Assembly (NCBI GenBank): GCA_003116975.1
Contig: BGKB01000002.1
Span: 558,001-622,000 of the forward strand
Direction: 5' to 3'
Length of the DNA: 64,000 nt
Source: Aurantiochytrium sp. KH105
Taxonomy: Eukaryota > Sar > Bigyra > Thraustochytrida > Thraustochytriidae
A program made the position numbers and the translations under genes. This document shows, in pieces, positions 49,220 to 59,196 of the stretch (the first letter of the stretch is position 1; the number at the start of each line of letters is the position of its first letter). Under the pieces are notes generated by a model. That model saw only the letters and a program-made list of their open reading frames with translations, was not told where the DNA came from and did not search any database.

Positions 49220-49624
49220 ATGTCGGCGTCCAGCGCAAGGCCCGTGCTCCGCGGCACGCAAGCGCGATTGTATCGGCTGGGAGAGTTCGCGTGCGGAATG
49301 GCGCTCGGGATGGTCACGGCAGGGGCCACCAACTTCGCGCTCGACTACCCCGAGCCCGTGCGCGCCATGTACGAGATGGCCAAGAAGAGCGAGGCGCGGA
49401 ACGTGTTTGGGGAAGACATGTACCGCGGCCTGCTATGGGACGGCGCCATCACCGACTGGCAGGCGAGCATCACGCTGCCCATGCACGGCGAAAAAGGCAG
49501 CGGGACGGTCTATGGCCGCTTTCTGCGCCGCACGGATGGCGTCTGGGAGCCCATTCTCATCGCGGCCAACAAGGACGGCCAGCAAGTGCCACTGTTTGAA
49601 AAGGAGGGGCCATTTCGGGCCTGA
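49220..49624 (+). CDS. Small mitochondrial Coa1/Tim21-like membrane protein
   Basis: 134 residues. A basic N-terminus (RPVLRGTQARLYRLG) leads into one hydrophobic segment (ACGMALGMVTAGATNFAL). The C-terminal domain has the pattern WQASITLPMHGEKGSGTVYGRF, then GVWEPILIAANKDGQQVPL. This alternation of strand and Gly turn resembles the Coa1/Tim21 fold used in cytochrome oxidase assembly and inner-membrane import. The length and topology (one helix, small intermembrane-space domain) also fit. The similarity is weak, so another single-pass mitochondrial protein is possible. The gene is divergent from the membrane protein at 48098-49003, with about 220 bp between starts. Confidence 0.5.
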   Translation: MSASSARPVLRGTQARLYRLGEFACGMALGMVTAGATNFALDYPEPVRAMYEMAKKSEARNVFGEDMYRGLLWDGAITDWQASITLPMHGEKGSGTVYGRFLRRTDGVWEPILIAANKDGQQVPLFEKEGPFRA

Positions 49625-49835
49625 CACTGTGAATCAACTCGTCAGGAAGTCGCATGCCTCGGGCCTCGGGGCTCGAGGCTCGGGACCGCGAGCACGACGT
49701 GGATTTCTGGGCATGACCACGGATGCGCGATGCAAAAGCGATTCCGTCATCGTCCTTCTCACTGTAAACGCAACAAAGATCGGCGTGCCAATGAACAAAA
49801 TAGTTTAGTCAGTCTCAGCGATAAAATCGCTGACT

Positions 49836-50585
49836 TTATCCCTCTGCTGGTGGCTCCCCCCCCTCGTGCTGCTGCGCCTGGGCATTCGTCAAGGCTTGCT
49901 GCGTCTTCCGTAGCGCATCGTTCGAAAGAACGAGACGGTCCTTGAGGGTTTCGACGTCGGCCTTGGACTGCTTGAGACTTTTGCTTGCCTTGAAGAGACT
50001 TGACTTTGCAAGCGTCAGCTGCTGCGTGAGGTTGTAGACTTTGTTTTGCAGAAGCTCGACGGAGCGCTCCAACTTGACGTGCTCCTTGACGTCGCGCTGC
50101 AGCAGCGAGTGGCATTCGCGGTTGTTGATTACCCTATCCATGAGGTACCTCATGGTGACGTTAAATTGTTTCTCCATAAGTCGCGAGGACTCTGTGCAAT
50201 TGTGCGTAATTGCCGTCAGGTCCTGTTTGCTAGCAAGTACCTCGTACTGGAGCGCCTTGAGCTGCTGCTGCTGGCCCAGGAGCTCCTCGGAAATGAGAGA
50301 GCTCTTGGACTTGAGAATGCCTACTTTTTTCGATTCTTCGCGTCGGTTTTCAAGCAGGGTCTCCTTCTCGACGCCGATCTCCACGAGTTGCTGGCGCGTC
50401 TCGTAAAGTTGCTGCTTGACGGAGATGAGCTGGTCATGCAAGCCCTTGCTCATCTGGACCAAGCTCAGGCAAAACGACCCTGTGATAAAGAGCAGTGCAA
50501 CGAACCATACCATGCCCACGCCGCCGCCGCCGCCGCCGCCGCCGCCGCGCGAGTTCGCAGTGCTGCGACGATCAGAAGCGCCCAT
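49836..50585 (-). CDS. Type II membrane protein with long coiled coil
   Basis: 249 residues. A Gly run (nine Gly in a row, coded by a GCC tract) comes directly before the only membrane helix, MVWFVALLFITGSFCLSLV, at about residues 25-43. The remaining 200 residues are coiled coil (LHDQLISVKQQLYETRQQLVEI, LQNKVYNLTQQLTLAKSSLF) with potential N-glycosylation sites, so the coil is probably lumenal, as in Golgi type II proteins. One NCTESS site and an isolated Cys lie in the middle. No family was recognised. Confidence 0.6.
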   Translation of the reverse strand: MGASDRRSTANSRGGGGGGGGGVGMVWFVALLFITGSFCLSLVQMSKGLHDQLISVKQQLYETRQQLVEIGVEKETLLENRREESKKVGILKSKSSLISEELLGQQQQLKALQYEVLASKQDLTAITHNCTESSRLMEKQFNVTMRYLMDRVINNRECHSLLQRDVKEHVKLERSVELLQNKVYNLTQQLTLAKSSLFKASKSLKQSKADVETLKDRLVLSNDALRKTQQALTNAQAQQHEGGEPPAEG

Positions 50586-51453
50586 CGTGGAGCACGACGT
50601 TGCCCGGCCTTTCCCGCGTCGAAAGGATCTGTCTCAGAAGGTGCTTGCGCCTGCTCTCGGGACAGAAAATCACACTGCGCCTCTGCGCCTCTGCGCCAGA
50701 GCTTTGGCGTCGCTGCCGCCGCCGCCGCTGCCGCCGCTCGCTCTCTTGCGCGAGTCCGGTCGCGCAGAATCAGTTTTATGCGACTTGACAATGCAGGCAG
50801 AGCCGACTCGGCTCGTCAGGCTAGACCCTGATAGATGTCATTTCCTTGTTGCAAGCCATCTTTTGACAACGTGAAGAAGTTGAAGAAGGAGATGAAGGAG
50901 GAGGAGAAGAAGAAGAAAAAGAGAAAGAAGGAAAAAGAAAGGAGAAGAGACAAGTGAGTGATGCGAATCATCCAATAAAGTTTCAATAAATTTCTGTGGT
51001 CAGCCGGTTGGTCGGCCACCACCCACCCCCCTCGTTTCTCTTCCCCCCCCACCCCCCCCCCCCCCCCAATGTTCATGTTCGCGTTGACAAAACGTCTACC
51101 TATGTTCGCGTGGACCTCTCGTTCGACGGTATCAAGCGTGACAACTTGAAGTGGACCAGGGGGGTCGTTCCGAGATTAGGACAAGAATGAAACATCGCAA
51201 ATCGCTTCACAAGTCGCCACCCTACATGGGGGGAATTTGGAGGCCTCACAATGAACTCGAATCGAGATCAAGTTGTCAAATGGAAAACTGAAGCAAGTTG
51301 ACTTGCGTTGCAGGTCAAGATGAAATGAAAGATCACCAAATAGCAATCAGCAACACAAACACAACAAATCATTTCGAGCCTCGCCTGGGAGGATAAGAAA
51401 CGACGACAGGGACCGTGAAACTAAAACAGCAGCGAGCAAGAGTCAGAACCAGA
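50586..51453. other. Divergent/3' spacer with purine and poly-C tracts
   Basis: 870 bp between the coiled-coil protein start and the zinc-knuckle protein stop, both minus strand. Purine-rich plus strand at 50872-50955, poly-C at about 51041-51068. No gene. Confidence 0.5.
51041..51068. repeat. Poly-C tract with one A interruption
   Basis: About 28 bp of C interrupted once by A; the complementary G-run could form a quadruplex. Confidence 0.85.
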
Positions 51454-52545
51454 TCATGGGTGGCCAAAGGCCGGGAGCGGGGGCGATGAGGTTGAATCAT
51501 CAACATCGGGCAGAGGGGCAGCAGAGGCCGAGTATCCAATACCTTCGAGCGACTTGCCGCGCTGCACACGCTCACGGCGACGAGCCACCGAAGCACGAGC
51601 CCACTGCTTAATTTTGATAGGGCACTTTGAGCTGAGGTGGTCGCCAGGGCAATGCTTGCAGCCAATCTTGCGGCAGCGATTGAGGCGGTGGCGGCGCCCG
51701 CAGCGGTTGCATGGCCGGTTCGGGCACTTGGCGGCTACCTTGCCGCAGTTGAGGCCAATGTCCTTGCAAAAGGGGCAGCAGCTCGCCTTTCGGAAAGCGC
51801 TGTATCGCGACTTATTTTCCTTCTTGGTGCTCCCTTGGGCCTTGACTGTAGACGTGCGAATACGCTTGGTGCCCACATCGGTATCAACGCTGGCACTGCT
51901 GCTCGAGCTGAGACTGCGCTTCAACAGCGTTCCTTTCGAAGACGCCGCCGAAGATGTTGTTCCCGTGGACTCGGCACCGTCGCGCGTGCTGTCATCCTCG
52001 ATATGCGCAGCATTGGCCAAGGAGCCCATAAAGTCTGCGGCCGACATAGACGGCACGGGCGGAGGTCCAGCCGCCAGAATAGAAGCAAAAGAGGGCTTGG
52101 TGCTCATGTTTCCGAGCAAGCTGCTTGCGAGATCTCCTGAAGAGGAATCAGAGCGCATGTCCAAGAGCGAAGATGACGAACCGAGCGAGCCCGAGGCATT
52201 CGAGGTATTCGAGATTGACGCGTTGATACTGGTGCTCAGGCTTGAGCCCTGAGGCATGCTCAGAGCAGAGAGCGCGCTTGAGACCGGGGCAAAGGCGAAC
52301 TTTTTACTCTCGTCCATTAAGCCAGCAAGAGCCGAAGAAGGCACATTGATAAGCTTGCCGGTGTCCTTGACAGCAGCTTCGGCCTGCTCGTTGCGCAGCT
52401 TAAGGAAACCCTGCAGCACCTCCACGGCGCGGATTTCTGGGGCGCTCAACGAGAGAACGTTGCTAAAGTCTACCTTTGCGGAGGTATCGACGTCTCCAAA
52501 AAATGCAGATGACGCACGAGGCGTGTGTTGTTGCATGGCCGCCAT
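51454..52545 (-). CDS. CCHC zinc-knuckle protein
   Basis: 363 residues from MAAMQQHTPRASS. The first 250 residues are Ser/Ala-rich and apparently disordered. A Cys/His block follows at about 253-307. It starts with CCPFCKDIGLNC and continues with two CX2CX3HX4C knuckles, CNRCGRRHRLNRC (about 277) and CKHCPGDHLSSKC (about 295), then a basic stretch (KQWARASVARRRERVQRGK). Knuckles with this spacing bind single-stranded RNA or DNA. The basic run suggests nuclear or RNA-granule work such as pre-mRNA or snRNA processing. The knuckle type occurs in host genes as well as in Gag proteins; nothing else here suggests an element. The start at 52545 is preferred to in-frame codons further upstream. Confidence 0.7.
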   Translation of the reverse strand: MAAMQQHTPRASSAFFGDVDTSAKVDFSNVLSLSAPEIRAVEVLQGFLKLRNEQAEAAVKDTGKLINVPSSALAGLMDESKKFAFAPVSSALSALSMPQGSSLSTSINASISNTSNASGSLGSSSSLLDMRSDSSSGDLASSLLGNMSTKPSFASILAAGPPPVPSMSAADFMGSLANAAHIEDDSTRDGAESTGTTSSAASSKGTLLKRSLSSSSSASVDTDVGTKRIRTSTVKAQGSTKKENKSRYSAFRKASCCPFCKDIGLNCGKVAAKCPNRPCNRCGRRHRLNRCRKIGCKHCPGDHLSSKCPIKIKQWARASVARRRERVQRGKSLEGIGYSASAAPLPDVDDSTSSPPLPAFGHP

Positions 52546-52651
52546 AGCTTTTGTTTGTGGATTTGGGTCTCGATGACAAGACGAAGTGTGCTCAAAAATG
52601 TCTGTCTGGTTTCTGAGCACGCAAGAATGGAGTGATAGTCGACCTAGCGCG

Positions 52652-52665
52652 CGTGTGCGTGCGTG

Positions 52666-52748
<83 letters not shown>

Positions 52749-52750
52749 TG
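52652..52750. repeat. (GCGT)n microsatellite, about 25 units
   Basis: Nearly perfect GCGT repeat over about 100 bp, starting about 110 bp upstream of the zinc-knuckle gene start. Alternating purine-pyrimidine sequence of this kind can adopt Z-DNA. Confidence 0.95.
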
Positions 52751-53099
52751 TGGGCGCTCGTATGCGGCTGGGTTGACCGCGTAGTGTACCTTTGGTCCTG
52801 CTCGCTCGCGTCGACTGAGAGAGCTTGGGGCTTTTGAGGGCTTGGCTTGGCGTTGAGGTTTTACTTGGGCGTCCCGGCCTTGGAGCATGATCAGCTGGGC
52901 CTTTTTGCGAGGGGCTCGCCAGTGCTCGCCTCGCAGCCCAGCCTTGCTAGAGTTACCGAGCAAACACGGCGAGAGGGGGAGCCCACCCGGCAGCCCCTGC
53001 CACTCCGTAGCGTTTTCCCTAGTGATTCCTATTGCAACCTATCCGTTGATCGAGGCTAATCTCGGTGCCTCGTGCAAGAAACGTCAAACGGATAGTGGC

Positions 53100-53215
53100 G
53101 TGGACTTTTTTCTTTTGTTTTTCCTCTTTCCTTCTTTCATTCTTTTTTCTTTTTCTTTTTCTTTTGTTTTTTCTTTTTTTCCATTTTTCTCTTTTTCGCC
53201 AAGGCTCGATATTTC
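53100..53215. repeat. T-rich pyrimidine tract
   Basis: About 110 bp of mainly TTTC/TTTTC on the plus strand. Confidence 0.8.
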
Positions 53216-53235
53216 GTGGTGGCTCCCAATTTGCA

Positions 53236-53284
53236 CGCTCGCTCCCTCCCTCGCTCGCTCGCTCGCTCGCCCGCTCGTTCGTTC
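53236..53284. repeat. (GCTC)n microsatellite, imperfect
   Basis: GCTC units with CCCT and GTTC variants over about 50 bp. Confidence 0.85.
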
Positions 53285-53386
53285 CGTCCGCCCCGTCCGC
53301 CTGCCTACCTCCCTCGAAGGCGGGATGAAAAAGGAAAGAGAATGATTATTTTTTCCTCTTTTTCGACAGTCCCGGTGGAGGCCCTG

Positions 53387-53430
53387 GCAGGCAGACAGGC
53401 ATGCAGGCAGGCAGGCACGCAGGCAGGCAT
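53387..53430. repeat. (GGCA)n microsatellite
   Basis: GGCA units with occasional GACA or TGCA substitutions. Confidence 0.85.
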
Positions 53431-54110
53431 TCGTTTCTCCACGCAGCAGCTACCAACCAACGGCGATGACGAACGGTGAACGCTCCTCTCGCAGCAAGCA
53501 ATGAATCCTGAAGGTTTCCTTTTCCGGGTCCGAGTCAGGCTTTGGAGAAATGCAAAGTCGCGCAAAAGTGTTCGTGGAGGGAGGATTGCTTGATGCGGAT
53601 GATTCATTCGTTCGACCATCTCATCATCGCCGCATGACTGTGTGTGGAACCAAGCGCGTGTGAGGGGCGAGGAGCGAGCTAGCGGCGACTTTGGGAGCGT
53701 TGACATTTGAGCGTCCGCTCGAGCACGTTGGGCTCGACGGAAACAGCAAGGCCCAGAAAGGGGAGGACGAGGATCAACCGTGTTTTCATCTTCTTTCATC
53801 GGTCCATTCATTCCATTCATTTCCCTTCTCTTCCTGTTACTAATAAATTTATTTATCCGCGCAGCCCCCATCGCTAACACGGCGACCCGACCGAGGACCA
53901 TCAACGGACAAAGGGCCGAGAGCACGACCGCTCATCCAACACTGTTGAGCGGGACTGTCTGGGATGCTTGCTTGCTTCCTTGCTCTCGGGAAAAGTGCTG
54001 GCCGGCCGCTGCAGGCCCAGGCCGCGTGCTCTGCTAGTGCTGCTGCAGCCTCCGCACTTATTTCATATAAAAGACAAGCTAAACGCGCTCGTGCTTTCTC
54101 TCTCATTTTC

Positions 54111-54151
54111 TCACACACACACACGCTCACGCACACGCGCACACACTCACA
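54111..54151. repeat. (CA)n-rich dinucleotide tract
   Basis: CA repeats interrupted by CGCA and CTCA. Confidence 0.85.
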
Positions 54152-54455
54152 CATCTGGCCTTTATTCGTTCATTTTCGTGCCGGCACCGATATCCTGTTG
54201 CCCGTTGTTTGCATCGAACTGGCTCAGCGTTGGCTTGCTCGTGCTCCATTCGCGCGCATCGTGAATGAACGAATGAATGAATGAAAAAACGAATGAATGC
54301 TGCGCTGCGCTGGGCTGGGTCGCGCAGGCTAAATCGCGCAGCCTTGCCATTGGACGACTCGGAGAGATGTGCAGCAAGCGGCAGCGGCCAGACGGAGGTG
54401 CTGTACAAACAGACGATGACGCATGAAGTCCTCCCAAGCCTTGCTTCGCAGGCAA

Positions 54456-54456
54456 G

Positions 54457-54496
<40 letters not shown>

Positions 54497-54497
54497 C
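54456..54497. repeat. (AGGC)n microsatellite
   Basis: About ten perfect AGGC units. Confidence 0.95.
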
Positions 54498-54919
54498 TCC
54501 TTCGCCGCACAAGAACTACAATTTTTCTTCTTCTTTTCGGAGCGCGAGACTTACCGGATCCCCGTGCGCATTCTTGCCAAACCTCGAGGTATCGAGACCC
54601 CCGTTTCGGGTCCCAGCTAGCACGTTACGGCGGGCCGCTCCAGGTCCGGGTCCGAGTTGGAGCCCGAGCCCGAGTCCGTGTCCGCGTCCCGGCCTCACCC
54701 CGCTCCCGAACATCGTATACCCACCCGTGCAGGCAACATGCAGCCGAGCTCACGCGTGAAACCGAGGTTGCACGGGGGCGAGGCAGCCGCCACTTACAAT
54801 TTAGAAAAAAAGCGAACCAAACAAAGACACGGATAGTCGTTGCGAGGACTGCTTTCTACTCGGCAGGTCCAGGCCCAGGCTGATCGTCATGACGATCATC
54901 TTCACGACGTCAATCGATC

Positions 54920-54980
54920 GATCGCCATGATGCTGATCGCCATGATGCTGATCGCCATGATGCTGATCGCCATGATGCCG
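54920..54980. repeat. 15-bp tandem repeat, about four copies
   Basis: The unit ATCGCCATGATGCTG is repeated almost exactly four times, preceded by GATCGATCGATC. Confidence 0.9.
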
Positions 54981-55819
54981 AGGCGACGGCGGCGGAGGAG
55001 TGGAAGAAGGAGCAGACGAGCATGCTCTCTCTCCAAGAAGACAACGAGACTCCGCGAATGTATTGGTTGGTCGGCAAGGGGCTGTTTGCTTGGTTGATTC
55101 TCTTCGGCGCAGAGCCCGTCGCCACGAGCATCCCAGCGCAGCGTCTGCACAAATTCGCGCACGGAAACGCGCGAGGCCCGTGCGCAGATGCGCTCTCAGC
55201 CGCACGATGCGCGCCCGCCTGCCGCGCGCGAAACCGGGGCCGAAAAGCGCGAAACGCCCACGCCTGCGTGGGTCTCCATTGTGTGGGACGGTCATCGATC
55301 GAATCACACAGTTTGTAACTCCCGATAAGGCGTCCGCCTTCCAATTGGGCTTGCACGAGAGGCGAGGGCTCTGCCTCGGAGGGACTCGCTGCGCGGCTGC
55401 GCGGCTGGAACCGTCGGAAGGGAGCGCGAAACGCCTGCGCGGGCCCACGCAGGCAGGTCACCTGGGCTGCAACGCAACACAGCGGCACGGTCGGCGGTGC
55501 ACTGCGCCGCCGTGATTTCGTTTAGGACTTCACATTTCTTTTTTTTTTCTTCTTTTTCTTTCTCTTTTTTTGGCGCCTTCGAATTTCTTTTCATTTTTGG
55601 TAAGGCTCGCAGGGGGGGGGGGCGGGAGGCGCTGCAATGTTGAGAATGGGCCCTCGCGCTTCGCTTTGAGGCAAACCTTGCGTAGTCCGTGCTCAGCAAA
55701 CATTCAGGCATATATCGAAAGGAGGGAGCAAGTAGGCTGTCTCTTTTCGGTTAGGGACTGCAACGAAGGCGACTGAGAAGTCTGCAAGAAAAGAATGAAC
55801 ATGGTTAGGCCTTGACCTA

Positions 55820-56488
55820 CTACTGCGAAAACCACTCAAGAGCGCTTCCCTTGTAGTTATAGACGTTGGTAAATCCTAGGCTCGCGGCGGCTGCGGCGGC
55901 GTTGCCGGCGCGCACACCCGAGCGGCAAGTAAAGACCAAAGCGCGGCCATCACCCTCGCGCGAGGGGAGGCGCTCGCCAAATTCGTCCTCGAACTCCTCC
56001 GGGTTCATACTGAGCACGTTCACGTCCCCAAGAATGAGTCCGAGCGGGACATTGACGGCCTCAATGCCCGCATGCGCGACGGCGCCCGTCTGCGCGATCT
56101 CTTCCGGCTCCCGAACGTCAATGACGAGCACAGTGTCATCCTCCATGCGGCGCTTGAGCTCGTCGATGCTCATGATCTCATACCCGGCGGTAGACCCCGA
56201 AAACTTGCGCGTCTGAGGTTGCGTGCGCAAGAGACGCCCGAAGACACCCCGGCACGGCATCGGCGCTTCCACGTTGACCTGCGTCGCGGTCGCCGTCGCG
56301 GCGGTCCCCGGCGTCGCCCTCGCTCCGGTTTTGCTTTCGAGCGCCGTGAAGAGCGTCCTCTGCGCCAAGACCCCGGCGGCGGGCGCCACAGTGAGCGGCC
56401 CCGCGGCTCGCACCGCCGGCGCCATCAGGCTTCCGCGCGCAGGCGCGCCCAGCGCCACGCTCGCAAGGATACCCGCTCGTTGCAGCAT
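55820..56488 (-). CDS. Mitochondrial rhodanese-domain protein
   Basis: 222 residues from MLQRAGILASVALGAPARG; an alternative ATG 18 bp upstream adds MVSAGK. The first 90 residues are rich in Ala, Arg, Thr and Ser without acidic clusters, a likely mitochondrial presequence. The rhodanese domain runs from EIMSIDELKRRMEDDTVLVIDVREPEEI to the active-site loop FTCRSGVRAGNAAAAAASLGF, with catalytic Cys at about 188, ending NVYNYKGSALEWF. Single-domain rhodaneses move sulfane sulfur from thiosulfate or persulfide to thiols such as glutathione. The six-residue active loop fits sulfur rather than phosphate (Cdc25) chemistry. The frame upstream is GC-rich leader and is not counted. Confidence 0.85.
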   Translation of the reverse strand: MLQRAGILASVALGAPARGSLMAPAVRAAGPLTVAPAAGVLAQRTLFTALESKTGARATPGTAATATATQVNVEAPMPCRGVFGRLLRTQPQTRKFSGSTAGYEIMSIDELKRRMEDDTVLVIDVREPEEIAQTGAVAHAGIEAVNVPLGLILGDVNVLSMNPEEFEDEFGERLPSREGDGRALVFTCRSGVRAGNAAAAAASLGFTNVYNYKGSALEWFSQ

Positions 56489-57790
56489 CTTGCCCGCGCT
56501 CACCATCCACGCCGCCCGCCCGTCGTCCTCCCCGCGCGCGCCGGGAGGCCCGTGCCGGAGGGTCTGCTGCCGCCCCGCCTGCGCGCCCTCGCCGCTCGCT
56601 CCTGCGTGCGCGCGCGTGCGTGTGCGTGCGCGTGCTCGAAGATCGCCTCGATCTCCTTCTGCAAGCCGCTCTTCCTCGCCTTTTTCCGCGCCCTTTGCCC
56701 GGGGGACGCCCGCCGCGAGTCCCGTGCGCTTTCTTTCCTTCTTCACGGTGGCTGGGCCTGGCACGCTCCCGCTGGGACGCTCTCGCCGGGCTTGCCCGCC
56801 GGGAAATCGCGGAGCGGGTCTCTGGGTCCCGCCTTGCGACCGGCCGCCAGCAGCAGCCAGCTGGCCGCGATACCGCGACCGGCGGACGGCGAGCGAGCTG
56901 CCTGGCATCGTGATCGCGGCGGAAAAGGGTGTGTAGAATTTGGTCGACGGCACGATGACGGCCCGCCCGTTCGTCGGTCATGAAGGGGCGGAGAAAAAGA
57001 GCAAGCTCGAAGAGCGTTGTTGGCAGATCAACGGCTCAGGAATTGCTGCAGCCGCAGAGAGCATGCACATTGCACCGGAGAGCGCGGCACTTTACGACGT
57101 GGTCGTCGGGACGCAGGAGCCGGAGATTTAGAACAAAGGCTCGGAAACAAAGAAAATGCGACGGTCAGCCAACATGCGCGTGGTGTGTGCATCTGTGTGA
57201 AAATCACCATGATGACATGCGTAAAAAAGGATGGCCGGGCCGTAGCCAACGCTGTCGTTTAGAATGCGTCACATCCAGAAAATCTGCCCACTACGACCCC
57301 TCCTGGCCTGCATCTATGAGCTGTGTCGGCCGAGCGTAAGAGCAAGCTGGCTCTGGCTAATGAGAGGGGCCCAACGTCCAATATTTTCTTAGCCACAGCC
57401 AGAAAGATTATGTGAAGACAACGTTTGCCTTGGCACGTGCAAACATTGGGATACCGCAAGTCTTTCCTCGACATTTGTATAAAGAAAAGAAAGGGGAAAA
57501 GGCATACAAGATAAGGGGAAAAGGGAGGAACAGGATTCGAGCAAGATTGATTCGTTCTCGTTCGTGTACGTGAGCCTATACAGGATTTGCGAACGTCGGC
57601 CGCCTCGAGGCAGAAGAAAACAAGGCCCTTTCACACATATTGTGCGTCAGGCCTTGCCACTTTGTATGAACCTCCAATCGAGTTCTATTCAAGCATGCGT
57701 GGACGTGGGTGATCTCACGTCACGCGAGAAGCAAAACAACAGGAGAGATAAAGAGAGCGAATCGAATAACTCCACAAGCGCTTAATGTGT
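56489..57790. other. Intergenic region between rhodanese and eS26 genes
   Basis: 1.3 kb; the left 450 bp are very GC-rich promoter sequence, the rest of mixed composition. No gene or repeat beyond short purine runs was recognised. Confidence 0.5.
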
Positions 57791-58595
57791 TTACTTGCGG
57801 GCAAAGGGGCGGCGGGGGGGCGGGTCGCGGATCTTGCGCGCCTCGCGGGCGCGGCCACGCACGACGCGGCGGTGGACGGCGCAGCCGACACAGTACTGCA
57901 TCTTCAGGTACATCTTCGGGACCTGGTAGTTCTCGTACGCTGTATAAGGCAAAAGCAAAAAATTAATGGGTAAAGTCAGTCAGTCACTCTGATGCGCGCA
58001 TGCATATTTGCATGTTTGTTTCATCCATTCATCCATGCAAATATCAATGTCTGTCGTGCACTCGTTCGTTCGTTCGTTCGTTCAATTCGCGCGTGTATCT
58101 CCCTTTATATGTAGACACTATCCGTGCACCGCAACCGTTCACTCTCCCCTCCATTCTGTCCTCCGGCATGAAGCCACGAATACAGGAGATGAGCGCAGGG
58201 AGAGTAAAGAAGGCTCGAACAAATACATACGCGAAGTCGGAGAACGTCTTCATCGAGAGAAGGGAGCTACAGCAATGGCAGCACAACACATATTGACGAC
58301 GAACGAGTCGACCACCACGAGACGAGACGAAATGAGACGAGACGACGACATGGCCAGAGATAATGACGATCCCAATGACGAAGATGACGGAGATGAATAA
58401 GAAAAGGACGAATCACTTACCAGATGCCTCACGGATATCACGCATGGAGCTGCTGTCCACCATGTTGCGGACCTGGAACCGCTTGACGGCCTTGTCCTTG
58501 GGGGGGCGGCCGCCGCAGCCATCGCAGACGACCGAGACGCCCTGGGAGCCGCGGCCCTTGCGGTTGCGGCCATGGTTTCTCCGCTTGAGCACCAT
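57791..58595 (-). CDS. RPS26: 40S ribosomal protein eS26 (two exons)
   Basis: Exon 1 is 58595-58421 and exon 2 is 57939-57791, joined across a 481-nt intron to give 107 residues. Exon 1 encodes [20 protein letters not shown] through [10 protein letters not shown]; exon 2 resumes [19 protein letters not shown] through [18 protein letters not shown]. The split codon GCG (Ala) falls where animal eS26 has SEASVFDAY, so the junction is secure. The zinc ligands are the pairs CDGC and CVGC. The donor is GTAAGTG and the acceptor ATACAG. eS26 lies at the mRNA exit channel of the small subunit. A telomere-like box lies about 280 bp upstream of the start. Confidence 0.95.
57940..58420 (-). other. Spliceosomal intron of eS26
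   Basis: 481 nt, phase 1, GT-AG. It is far longer than the other intron in the window. It includes a GTTC/GAAC repeat at 58064-58083 and a perfect 11-bp stem-loop at 58004-58044. No box C/D or H/ACA snoRNA was convincing. Confidence 0.9.
58004..58044. repeat. Perfect 11-bp stem with 19-nt loop inside the eS26 intron
   Basis: ATATTTGCATG at 58004-58014 pairs exactly with CATGCAAATAT at 58034-58044. The stem contains an octamer-like ATTTGCAT. It could be an RNA hairpin in the intron or a palindromic protein site. Confidence 0.8.
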
Positions 58596-59196
58596 CTTGC
58601 TCGCTCGCTTGCGCTCGCTCCTCGCTCCGGGTCCTCCGCTGCTCCTCGCGCGCGCGCCAACCCAACCTGCTTGCGAGACTGCCTCGCCTCGCTCGGCGCC
58701 CCTGATTTCTCCCCGTTCTTTTCCCGCCCTGCCGCCACCCACTCCCCTGCTCCCGCCGCGGGCCCGTTCTCCCTCGGCGTTCTTTCCCCCGCCAGCCCCG
58801 CCTCCTGCACCGGACCCGTGCACCGCTCCAGCTGTCACCAAAATAACTAGCATCAGGTCTTGTGCGAGCGCAATACCCTAACCCTAGCCAAATGGGGGGA
58901 CGCGGGAAAGAAGAGGGGAACGGAGGGAACAGCGTTTTGGGGGAAGAGGGATGCGCGAAGTGGAGGTGTGCGCCAAGGTGTGCGCCACGGCGGGGACGGC
59001 TGGGCCCGTGGGGATGGTGTGCGAAAGGTGTGTTCGGGGACGGGGGTCCCCGTAAAGAACTGCGAAGCTCCGAGGCAAAGAGGAGGCGGTAAAGAGCAAA
59101 CGCAGGACTCGTCGCGAGGCCCACCGAGCCAACTCTCTCGCGCTCGTGCGCTCGCGTGCTCCGCTGGAGCGAGGCGCGCAGACAGGACAGGCCCGC
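58596..59196. other. Bidirectional promoter between eS26 and the SNM1-ligase gene
   Basis: 600 bp between divergent starts. It contains the telomere-like box at 58874-58888 and otherwise GC-rich sequence. No gene is supported here. Confidence 0.6.
58874..58888. promoter_or_regulatory. Telomere-like box (two CCCTAA-type units) in the eS26 promoter
   Basis: TACCCTAACCCTAGC, about 280 bp upstream of the eS26 ATG. Such telo-boxes are known in plant ribosomal protein promoters, so a regulatory role is plausible. Chance occurrence or telomere-repair scarring cannot be excluded. Confidence 0.4.

Larger units (their letters stand above)
52546..55819. other. 3.3-kb gene-free, microsatellite-rich block
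   Basis: The largest stretch without a supported gene. It contains at least seven different simple repeats (GCGT, GCTC, GGCA twice, CA, AATG and a 15-bp unit) and long pyrimidine tracts at 53100-53215 and 55525-55575. Open frames on both strands are low complexity or antisense-like and lack family resemblance. A promoter for the minus-strand zinc-knuckle gene should lie at its left end. Unseen non-coding RNA genes are possible. Confidence 0.5.

Noticed and set aside
54801-55515. Opposed open frames of 171-215 residues in the microsatellite block
   Set aside because: Arg/Ala-rich on both strands and overlapping; no domain, and the 15-bp repeat forms part of the frame.
58874-58888. Interstitial telomere or chromosome end
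   Set aside because: Only about two CCCTAA units are present in the middle of a promoter; far too short for a telomere tract.
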